Below are positions 57,320 through 64,000 of a stretch of 64,000 bases of DNA, piece by piece. A program made the position numbers and the translations under genes. The DNA comes from Candidatus Scalindua japonica (GTDB lineage: Bacteria > Planctomycetota > Brocadiia > Brocadiales > Scalinduaceae). The notes beneath the pieces are model-generated. The model did no database searches and was not told the origin of the DNA. It was given only the letters and a program-made list of their open reading frames with translations. The stretch is taken from contig NZ_BAOS01000047.1 of assembly GCF_002443295.1 (NCBI RefSeq), forward strand, positions 1-64,000, read 5' to 3'. Every line of letters begins with the position of its first letter. Position 1 is the stretch's first letter.

Positions 57320-57879
57320 ACATTTTGATTCTATCAGTAATCGTTTTCTCGCCATACAAGGGATTATGGAGGTTTTATATACTGGAAATGAAAAATGAAA
57401 ATAACTCATCTAAAATCTCTATTTCACACCTATTAATTGAAACTGAGGTATACAAAAAGTATACAGTCTGAACACATATCATTTTAAACACATCAAAACC
57501 GTCGACAACATTGGTGAAATTTAGTTTGTTGTTATTCCTCTTGAACCCCATTCGAAAAAGGGGCATTTTTTACATTATTCATAAGTGTCTAATCTTGTGT
57601 CTGTTATCCCGGCTTTCGCAATTCGAGGCATTTTGTCGGGCTAGTCCTGAAAAATTATTATGAATATAAGACTAAGTGTTATGTTTTTGCGAACGACAGG
57701 CGTCATAGGAAGACTTGCCATTACGACAATCGGTCTACCTAATGCAATAGCATGTATTACGCGGATTCGAGACGTATTAGCAAAATCATGACCAGGGGTG
57801 AAACTAGTCTATTGGTTGCTGTAATTGGAATGTATATAAAACTGTAGGGGTCTGTTTCCTCTGCAGTTGTTTTACTTTT
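57320..57879. other. 560-bp intergenic region without a supported gene
   Basis: It separates the hypothetical gene from the end of the 2-oxoacid oxidoreductase operon (convergent). A 43-codon frame at 57660-57791 has no ribosome site. The stretch 57600-57800 is richer in GC than its surroundings and may be a degenerate gene or mobile-element relic. Nothing firm is seen. Confidence 0.4.
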
Positions 57880-58734
57880 TCAAGCTGGTTGATTTAATCC
57901 GTCTTTAACCTTCTGTACATGATCATCAAACGTTGGAACTTCCTCCCTGAAGAAAAGTCCCTGGTAAATTGGATCAGTGCTTTCTGCCAGCGACATAGCT
58001 CTTGAACGATCCAGAATATCATGCTCTTCAGGAAGCTTTGCCGCCGCAGCATTCCAGCTATCATATGTAACATCTTTATTAAATACGACACAGGGTGACA
58101 GATCGTGAATAAATGAAAATCCTTTATGCTGGATTGCTTTGGTAATTAATTCAGAAACCATATCCCGTTCTCTGGAGAAGGTTCTTGCCACAAAAGTTGC
58201 TCCGTATGCCAGTGAGAGGGTGGTGGGATTTAGTGGGCGTGCAATATTTCCATAGGGAGACGTGCCGCTCTTCATACCCATTGGTGAAGTGGGAGATATC
58301 TGCCCTTTGGTAAGGCCGTAAATGCTGTTATCCAATAATATGTAAGTAAGATTAAAATTGCTCCTCGCGGCATGGGGGAAATGACCTCCTCCTATTCCAA
58401 CACCGTCTCCATCTCCACCAACGACTACAACGGTTAAATCCGGATTGGCGATTTTAATTCCAGTAGCTATTGGAATTGCTCTGCCGTGCAACCCGTGTAA
58501 TCCAAAGCCTTTAATGAAAAAGGGAAATCTGCCGGAGCAACCAATTCCGGAAACTACTACAAAATCTTTAGATGGAATTTTCAATCTTTCAGCTGCTTCG
58601 TAGAGACCGTGAAGCCCGGTAAAGTGTCCACATCCGGGACACCATGTGGGAAGATTGTCTCTCCACTCTTTTATTTTGGACGCCTTTGCTTTTTTTAATT
58701 CATCTAAAACGGTCTGTTTACTGAGAAAGCTCAC
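57880..58734 (-). CDS. korB: 2-oxoacid:ferredoxin oxidoreductase, beta subunit
   Basis: A 284-residue TPP-binding subunit. It shows LPTWCPGCGHFTGLHGLYEA, GIGCSGRFPFFIKGFGLHGL HGRA-type motif, the TPP Mg-binding VVVVGGDGDGVGIGGGHFPHA and LLDNSIYGLTKGQISPT. With the alpha-gamma subunit it interconverts 2-oxoglutarate (or another 2-oxoacid) and CoA with the acyl-CoA, CO2 and reduced ferredoxin. Its start overlaps the end of the alpha gene by 17 bp. It is the last gene of a four-gene operon. Beta-subunit type fits KorB better than PorB because of length and the short C-terminus. Confidence 0.93.
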   Translation of the reverse strand: MSFLSKQTVLDELKKAKASKIKEWRDNLPTWCPGCGHFTGLHGLYEAAERLKIPSKDFVVVSGIGCSGRFPFFIKGFGLHGLHGRAIPIATGIKIANPDLTVVVVGGDGDGVGIGGGHFPHAARSNFNLTYILLDNSIYGLTKGQISPTSPMGMKSGTSPYGNIARPLNPTTLSLAYGATFVARTFSRERDMVSELITKAIQHKGFSFIHDLSPCVVFNKDVTYDSWNAAAAKLPEEHDILDRSRAMSLAESTDPIYQGLFFREEVPTFDDHVQKVKDGLNQPA

Positions 58735-60484
58735 TATTGGTCTCCATAATCTTTTGGGCGATTTTTAAAGGGCTTACCGGGTTGACAGCAGGTATGTGTA
58801 TCTCGATTGGTTTTATACCGTAGCGTGATTTTAACAAAGCTGCATACTGTCCCTGGTAATTCATCTCCGGTATAATAATCTTCTTACAAGAGTCAAAGAA
58901 TTTCCGAAAGGAATCTTCATGCTGTGGATGAATCATAATGGATTTTATCAGTTTTGTCTTAACTCCCTGTTTTTTTACTATTTCCATCCCTTCAAGGATT
59001 GAACCAATCGTTGATCCCCAACCAGCAATTCCAATTTCGGCAGTTTCATCCCCGAGGATGTCTGCCGTAGGAAGGTCTGCTACCATAGAATCAAATTTAC
59101 GAAATCGTTTAGCCGTCATCATGCTGTGAACTTCAGATTCGTAGTTGGGATTTCCTTTTGCTGAATGTTCCAGTCCGGTAGTAGAGTAGACAGCTCCCGG
59201 TTCTCCGGGAACGATAAGAGGAGAAACGCCATCGTCAGTAATTTGATAGCGTAGGAAATTTTTTAATTGTTCTGCTGTCGGTTTCTTTCTGGTACATCTA
59301 TCCCGGTCAATATTGTCATTGATCGTAACGGTTTCTGTACGCTGTCCCAGGAACAGGTCACTGAGAAAAATTACCGGCGTCTGGTATTTTTCGGCAATGT
59401 CAAAAGCCAGTTGAATGCCACTGTAGCACTCTTCAGTATCAGTGGGCGCCATTACCACCCTGGGAGAATCACCGGCGCCGCCATAAAGGGCAATATTAAG
59501 ATCTCCCTGCTCAACTTTAGTGGGCAGCCCTGTAGAAGGGCCGCCACGTTGAACATTAACAATGACTGTCGGGATTTCAGCCATTACCGAAAGATTAATC
59601 ATTTCACTCATCAGTGAAAGGCCGGGACCGGAAGTTGCAGTCATTGCGCGCTTTCCGGCAAACCAGGCTCCCAATACCGCTCCGATAGCCGCAATTTCGT
59701 CCTCCATCTGGAGGGTCCACCCACCCAGCTTCGGCAATTCCTTTGCCGCGATCTCCATGATTTTTGTTGCCGGCGTAATGGGATATCCCGCAAAGAATTT
59801 CAAACCGCAATCTATTGCACCCTTGGCAATCGCATCGTTGCCACTTGTCAGTTTCCTGGGGTTTGATCTTTTGTCAATCTCAAACTGGTTATTGAGAGGA
59901 TAATTTTCTTTGAAATATTCATAACCTAAATGGAAGGCGTTAATATTTATCTTTACTACCCGCTCGCCCTTTCGGGTGAATAAACCTTTTATCTGATCTA
60001 CAAACATCTCAGGAGGCAATGAATAGAAATAACATATTGCTCCAATTGCAACCAGGTTTTTCCCTTGATTTGTACCTGATGCTTTATTTGCCAGTTTCGT
60101 AATGGGCAGACCATGTCCTTGTATTTCCGGTGTGATATGTGACACCAGACTATCTTCTTCCACTATATCCCCGATCGTGCTGGTGTCATAAATTACATTA
60201 CCTCGCGCCTTTACATCACGCAGGTCAATAATAGATTCTTTACTCGCCATTCCTACAAGCAGGTCTAGACCATCACCCATGCTATACAGCTTTGATGTTG
60301 AAAATCTGATTGTTGCGGAAGATTTACCAAGGCCTCTAATTTCAGCACTGTAGATATTATTTACCATTACATGCAAACCTATTTTGGCGCATGCACCCGC
60401 TAAAATCTTTCCTGAAGCTACTATGCCGTCACCCGCTATTCCACAGAAGCGAATTGTGATTTCGGAATATTTCATTTCCACCAC
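58718..60484 (-). CDS. korA: 2-oxoacid:ferredoxin oxidoreductase, fused gamma-alpha subunit
   Basis: A 588-residue fusion. The N-terminal gamma domain (about 1-200) begins YSEITIRFCGIAGDGIVASG. The alpha domain has GLKFFAGYPITPATKIMEIA, EDEIAAIGAVLGAWFAGKRA, TATSGPGLSLMSEMINL, VNVQRGGPSTGLPTKVEQGD and, in the C-terminal domain, the WGSTIGSILEGMEIV segment. The gamma-alpha fusion is the KorA type of 2-oxoglutarate oxidoreductases. No 4Fe-4S domain is visible in this subunit. Electrons would pass to ferredoxin, probably handled by the flavoprotein genes upstream. Its start overlaps the preceding flavoprotein gene by 13 bp. Confidence 0.94.
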   Translation of the reverse strand: MVEMKYSEITIRFCGIAGDGIVASGKILAGACAKIGLHVMVNNIYSAEIRGLGKSSATIRFSTSKLYSMGDGLDLLVGMASKESIIDLRDVKARGNVIYDTSTIGDIVEEDSLVSHITPEIQGHGLPITKLANKASGTNQGKNLVAIGAICYFYSLPPEMFVDQIKGLFTRKGERVVKININAFHLGYEYFKENYPLNNQFEIDKRSNPRKLTSGNDAIAKGAIDCGLKFFAGYPITPATKIMEIAAKELPKLGGWTLQMEDEIAAIGAVLGAWFAGKRAMTATSGPGLSLMSEMINLSVMAEIPTVIVNVQRGGPSTGLPTKVEQGDLNIALYGGAGDSPRVVMAPTDTEECYSGIQLAFDIAEKYQTPVIFLSDLFLGQRTETVTINDNIDRDRCTRKKPTAEQLKNFLRYQITDDGVSPLIVPGEPGAVYSTTGLEHSAKGNPNYESEVHSMMTAKRFRKFDSMVADLPTADILGDETAEIGIAGWGSTIGSILEGMEIVKKQGVKTKLIKSIMIHPQHEDSFRKFFDSCKKIIIPEMNYQGQYAALLKSRYGIKPIEIHIPAVNPVSPLKIAQKIMETNSELSQ

Positions 60485-61473
60485 CTTGCTTTCAGTGATT
60501 GTCCCATAAGATTGAAAACAATTGCTTCCTGAATTTTGTATTCCTCATGTTGTCCCAACATATTCTTACCGGCAATTTTCCCCTGTTCTAATGCGTTAGG
60601 CATTCCAAAATTAATCCAGTAATCTTTGATGCCGGGATGATAAATCTCAACACAATCTCCAGCCGCGTAGATACCTTTTTCAGATGTTTCAAGGTTTACG
60701 TTCACTAAAATACCCAGTTTTTTTTCTATGGCAGAACCTTCTATACATGAGATATTTGGTTTATAATAATCCCAGGCAAAGACAATATCAGTCGTTAACA
60801 TCTTTTGCTGTATTGTTTCGACCTTGTAACCGTGATCTGTCTCTTCTATAGAAACAATCTGGTCCTCTGTTATGATTTCTATCCCCTTCTCTTCCAGAAA
60901 CTCTTGCAATTCTCCCTCAAAATCATATTCATCCAGGGCAAATGTTGCCCGTTCGCCTTTAGTGATATAAGTAACCTGCTTTCCCAGGTTGCGCAACATA
61001 CAGATCAAATCAAGGCAGCTTACGCCATCTCCAAAAACAATGCACTTCTGGATTTCAGGTAACTTTTCTTTTAATACCAGTGTATCGTATAGCGAATAAT
61101 AGAAGTGAATGTGTTTCTTGTGTGGTTGTAACACAAGTCCCAGAGTAGGACTGCCGCCGGTAGCAATGAGGAGTTTATCGTAATGCACAACTTCGTTATG
61201 AAGGAGTTTAATCATTTTTTTCGAAGATTCAATGGCTTTTACCCAGGTACCTTTACGAAGTTTAATTCCCAACTCTTTTAGCATTCTTACAGAGCAGAAG
61301 AGTAGTTCGTCTCTTTTGATAGAATTACTCAGAAATTCTGATAACAAATAGCGCTTGTAGGGTAAAAACAATTCATCACCGATAACCACTACTTCAGCTT
61401 CCCTGTCCAGCTCCTTGATAGTCCTGGCGGCGGTGATCCCAGCTACTCCTGCACCAATAATAACATGTTTCAT
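60472..61473 (-). CDS. FAD/NAD(P)-dependent pyridine nucleotide-disulfide-type oxidoreductase
   Basis: A 333-residue flavoprotein. FAD-binding begins KHVIIGAGVAGITAARTI; the NAD(P)-binding part has KCIVFGDGVSCLDLICMLRN, a divergent GxGxxG; the closing FAD motif reads GIYAAGDCVEIYH. It is short compared with classic family members and lacks the C-terminal dimer domain and the redox CxxxxC. It resembles NirB-N-terminal-like or rubredoxin/ferredoxin reductase-type proteins. In the operon it lies between the GltD-like protein and KorA, so it probably moves electrons between ferredoxin or the FeS partner and NAD(P)H. Confidence 0.8.
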   Translation of the reverse strand: MKHVIIGAGVAGITAARTIKELDREAEVVVIGDELFLPYKRYLLSEFLSNSIKRDELLFCSVRMLKELGIKLRKGTWVKAIESSKKMIKLLHNEVVHYDKLLIATGGSPTLGLVLQPHKKHIHFYYSLYDTLVLKEKLPEIQKCIVFGDGVSCLDLICMLRNLGKQVTYITKGERATFALDEYDFEGELQEFLEEKGIEIITEDQIVSIEETDHGYKVETIQQKMLTTDIVFAWDYYKPNISCIEGSAIEKKLGILVNVNLETSEKGIYAAGDCVEIYHPGIKDYWINFGMPNALEQGKIAGKNMLGQHEEYKIQEAIVFNLMGQSLKARWWK

Positions 61474-61512
61474 TTACTTCAACTCTTTCGTGTTATTTAT
61501 TAAGATATAGTA

Positions 61513-63189
61513 TTATTTCTTTTCTATCGTTTCAAGCTTGTATTTGGAGATGGAAATGCAATCCACCGGGCATGCACGGACACAGTTTCCGCATCGGATG
61601 CATTTATCGTTATCTATAGTTATGGCCTCTACTTCACTCCATTTTTTTGTTTCTACATAATTTAAATTACCGTCTTTGGTAACCTCTATGTCCTTTGCCA
61701 TCTTGATACAATCTACCGGCATCACATCGATGCAGGCCAGACAGTAGATGCAGCGGCTGATGTCTATCTGGTAATTATAATGGCAGAGATAACACCGTTT
61801 AGCTTCAGTAATAGATTTTTCTTTTGAATATCCGGTTTCTACTTCTCTGTTTTTAATTTTTCTGTCACGCATGGGAGTTGTATCCATGGGTTGGACAGGA
61901 ATAAAATCATAATCCCGTTTTCTTCCGGTATCTTTTACCTCACTAATATGGATAGTGTCTTGAAAACCTTTTATGCCCGATAGCTTTATATGAACTTCCC
62001 TGGCGACCTTACGTCCATCTGCCACAGCTTCGATAACCGTAGAAGAACCGTTCCTGAAATCACCGGCTATGGAAAAACCATGCTTCAGTTCAACCGTTTC
62101 AGTTTCCACAATTTTTTCATCGGCTTCCTGTCCAACGGCAAATATAACGGTATCAGCTTCCACGACAAATTCAGACCCTTCTATTGGAGTTATTGAACGG
62201 TCTTCGTTAATAGAATTGTGAATGAATTGTATGCCTGTTACTATTCCTTCATCATTGGAGATCATGCTTACCGGTGAAGCTAAAAATAGTGTGTCAATTC
62301 CTTCTGCCTCCATGACTTCAAGTTCATGTGCGCCGACATACATATCATCTTTCGTACGGCGGTAAGCTAACGTAATATTTTTTGCTTCCAGCCGGTAGGA
62401 CATACGAGTACAATCCACGGCAGTAAATCCACCACCGATTACGACGACCCTTTCTAACGGTATATCTAACTCTTCCCTGTTTGCGGCTATCAGGAAATCA
62501 AGACCCCAATATACACCCTTGCTGTCAATACCGGGAATCCTGGTCTGTTTTGGATTTGCGCATCCACCTGCCAGTATAACCGCGTCATAATCTTTTCTCA
62601 GTTTTTCAATATCCCTGACATCTTCAACCCGGACATTGGTAATGATCGTTACACCCAGATCGGTAATCGATTTTACATCTTCGGCTACCACATCATACGG
62701 CAGCCGGAATTGAGGAATGCCGTAACGCAACATTCCACCGGGCTGGTCGAATTGTTCCAGTATAGTTACCTGGTATCCCTTTAAGGCCAGATCATTGGCC
62801 GCGGTTAATCCGGCCGGGCCGGCTCCGATTACGCAAACCTTTTTGCCGTTAGATTTAATTTCCGGATTTACCGGTCCCATTCCATAATCAGCCGCCGCGC
62901 GCTTAAGAAAGCATATTGACACGGAATCGCCAAGTCCATCCCAACCGTGTCGACAGGCAGGCTCACAAGGGCGGTCACAAACACGTCCCAATACGCCTGG
63001 TAATATATTTTCCTTTCGATTGATATGATATGCGGCTTTGTAATCACCATCCTTGATAGCCTGGATGTAACCCGGAATATCTGTCATGGCGGGGCAGGCA
63101 GCGCTACAGGGTATATTTACGTCTATCCACTTTCTGTCTAATTTCTCGGTTGAGACATACGTGTCATTTTCTCTGTTTTGCGTTTCCAT
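61513..63189 (-). CDS. GltD-like NAD(P)H oxidoreductase with C-terminal 4Fe-4S ferredoxin domain
   Basis: A 558-residue protein. The N-terminal cysteine-rich helical domain, PCSAACPAMTDIPGYIQAIK and LGRVCDRPCEPACRHGWDGL, binds FeS clusters as in glutamate synthase small subunits. The FAD domain begins KVCVIGAGPAGLTAANDLAL and the NAD(P) domain has VVVIGGGFTAVDCTRMSYRL. The C-terminal part (about 455-550) has two 4Fe-4S motifs, CIYCLACIDVMPVDCI and CIRCGNCVRACPVDCI, plus CYLCHYN. First gene of the korAB operon; it is a likely electron carrier coupling ferredoxin and pyridine nucleotides. This GltD-plus-ferredoxin form differs from glutamate synthase proper. Confidence 0.88.
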   Translation of the reverse strand: METQNRENDTYVSTEKLDRKWIDVNIPCSAACPAMTDIPGYIQAIKDGDYKAAYHINRKENILPGVLGRVCDRPCEPACRHGWDGLGDSVSICFLKRAAADYGMGPVNPEIKSNGKKVCVIGAGPAGLTAANDLALKGYQVTILEQFDQPGGMLRYGIPQFRLPYDVVAEDVKSITDLGVTIITNVRVEDVRDIEKLRKDYDAVILAGGCANPKQTRIPGIDSKGVYWGLDFLIAANREELDIPLERVVVIGGGFTAVDCTRMSYRLEAKNITLAYRRTKDDMYVGAHELEVMEAEGIDTLFLASPVSMISNDEGIVTGIQFIHNSINEDRSITPIEGSEFVVEADTVIFAVGQEADEKIVETETVELKHGFSIAGDFRNGSSTVIEAVADGRKVAREVHIKLSGIKGFQDTIHISEVKDTGRKRDYDFIPVQPMDTTPMRDRKIKNREVETGYSKEKSITEAKRCYLCHYNYQIDISRCIYCLACIDVMPVDCIKMAKDIEVTKDGNLNYVETKKWSEVEAITIDNDKCIRCGNCVRACPVDCISISKYKLETIEKK

Positions 63190-63487
63190 TTCACTGTTCC
63201 ATAGAGTGGAAGATTTTCATGCAAATGTAAGAGCTCAATAGTTACAAGGTAAATTAGCTTAACAATCTTTTTCTTAAGTATTACGCTCTTACAAACGAAT
63301 AACAAAACCAATATACACCTTTTACACATATAATACAAAATTTTTTCATATGTTTTAAGGATATATATGTAAAAAAAAGAAGAACATATAAAGATGTTTT
63401 CTCAATAAAAAAACTTGAATTTCTCTGATTGCTGTAATACCATCAAGTAGTCTACAAAAGTAATTAACCTGATTTGGAGGATAGGAC

Positions 63488-64000
63488 ATGGGAGTCGCTG
63501 AAGAACAGAACCCTTTGCTGAAAGACATAAAATCTGCAATTATTTCAGAATTGGTTACATACGAATTTTATTCAAGATCATCAGTTTCTGTTAATATTAT
63601 AAGCGGTATGCACGCCTTCCAGGAAATGATGCTGGAAGAAGAAACACATTTAATAATGTTAAAAGAGGAATATAAGCTGCTGGGAGGAAATGAAGAGTTT
63701 AAATATGATCCTCATGAATACGGAGGTATAGCATTACCAAGTCTCGATGCAGACGCTACAGTAGCACTTGATTTAGCCATAACAGATGAGTTGGCAAGTA
63801 TTAAGATGTACAGTGACTATCTGCAAAAGTACAAAGGGACTGAAGCAGAATATACTTTAGAAAAGCTACTCAATGATGAAATGAAACACCTTGGGTATTG
63901 GGATGAAATTTATAAAAATATTACCGGTAAAAGCTTTGTTCCAAATGTACCAGGTAAACCAATACATACATTTACAAAGGACGATCTTGGTGTGATAGAA
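63488..64000 (+). CDS. Ferritin-like protein (3' end outside window)
   Basis: From ATG 63488, 8 bases after GGAGG, 171 codons are open to the window edge. Residues: IKSAIISELVTYEFYSRSSV, FQEMMLEEETHLIMLKEEYK, DLAITDELASIKMYSDYLQK and LLNDEMKHLGYWDEIYKNIT give the ExxY/ExxH di-iron ligand pattern of ferritin-like (rubrerythrin-type) four-helix bundles. The length is already beyond the core helices, so a C-terminal extension or second domain may follow. It is divergent from the korAB operon, across a 298-bp gap that contains no gene. Confidence 0.8.
   Translation, partial: MGVAEEQNPLLKDIKSAIISELVTYEFYSRSSVSVNIISGMHAFQEMMLEEETHLIMLKEEYKLLGGNEEFKYDPHEYGGIALPSLDADATVALDLAITDELASIKMYSDYLQKYKGTEAEYTLEKLLNDEMKHLGYWDEIYKNITGKSFVPNVPGKPIHTFTKDDLGVIE

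Noticed and set aside
57660-57791. 43-codon frame in the gap before korB
   Set aside because: No ribosome site and no recognisable motif; kept only as a possible relic.
1-64000. tRNA, rRNA and CRISPR
   Set aside because: I looked for T-loop-like GTTCGAATC cores, rRNA blocks and short regular repeats and found none I could support.
1-64000. Firm assignment to an anammox bacterium
   Set aside because: The gene set is compatible, but no hydrazine synthase, hydrazine dehydrogenase, ladderane or multiheme cytochrome gene is in the window.

Overview
The window is a low-GC stretch (roughly 40% by eye) from a Gram-negative-type bacterium, shown by Sec signal peptides, a lipobox, an MlaC-like periplasmic protein and a large periplasm-facing MscS channel. 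Gene content (2-oxoacid:ferredoxin oxidoreductase operon, phosphoketolase, citrate synthase, glycolytic enzymes, two ferritin-like/rubrerythrin-type proteins, GT81-like glycosyltransferase, RimK cluster, many dispersed palindromes) would fit an anaerobic or microaerophilic bacterium such as a Brocadiales (anammox) planctomycete. No anammox hallmark gene, rRNA or tRNA is present, so this assignment is a low-confidence inference.

Layout. 1-8.2 kb: the start of a secreted protein built from 53-residue tandem repeats, MgtE, MlaC, phosphoketolase and a P2-type cation ATPase. 8.5-18 kb: a beta-CASP RNase-like hydrolase, Fe-type SOD, a LOG-family protein, citrate synthase, a GT81-like glycosyltransferase, glycerate kinase and pyruvate kinase. 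18-25.3 kb: a three-gene operon (RimK ligase, M14-type deacylase, retropepsin-like protease), a 988-residue protein joining a divergent GlpX-like domain to a helical-repeat half, and an MFS carrier. 25.6-31 kb: an SLC13 permease with RCK_C-like domains, a small acidic secreted protein, then a graveyard of an ATP-grasp/methyltransferase/deacylase cluster beside a DUF21 protein. 31-46 kb: MscS-type channel, phosphofructokinase, glutamate dehydrogenase, PsiE, CorA, DUF502, a lipoprotein, a GGDEF-EAL protein, a GT-B glycosyltransferase and DUF3786. 46-51 kb: a sigma-54 response regulator, a histidine kinase and a GT-C mannosyltransferase-like protein. 52-57 kb: an accessory zone with a decayed MNT-HEPN toxin-antitoxin pair, frameshifted remnants and an IS91-like element flanked by 425-bp direct repeats that include the 3' end of a rubrerythrin gene. 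57.9-63.2 kb: an operon of 2-oxoacid:ferredoxin oxidoreductase with two flavoproteins. The window ends inside a second ferritin-like gene.

Taken together, central carbon genes (pfk, pyk, glycerate kinase, phosphoketolase, gltA, korAB, gdh) are scattered rather than in one operon. Three Mg2+/divalent transport families (MgtE, CorA, DUF21/CNNM) lie within 40 kb. The most original material is the GlpX-helical fusion, the RimK/deacylase/protease operon with its decayed analogue 8 kb away, and the IS91-like locus with its 425-bp repeats and an A9 frameshift in the integrase.
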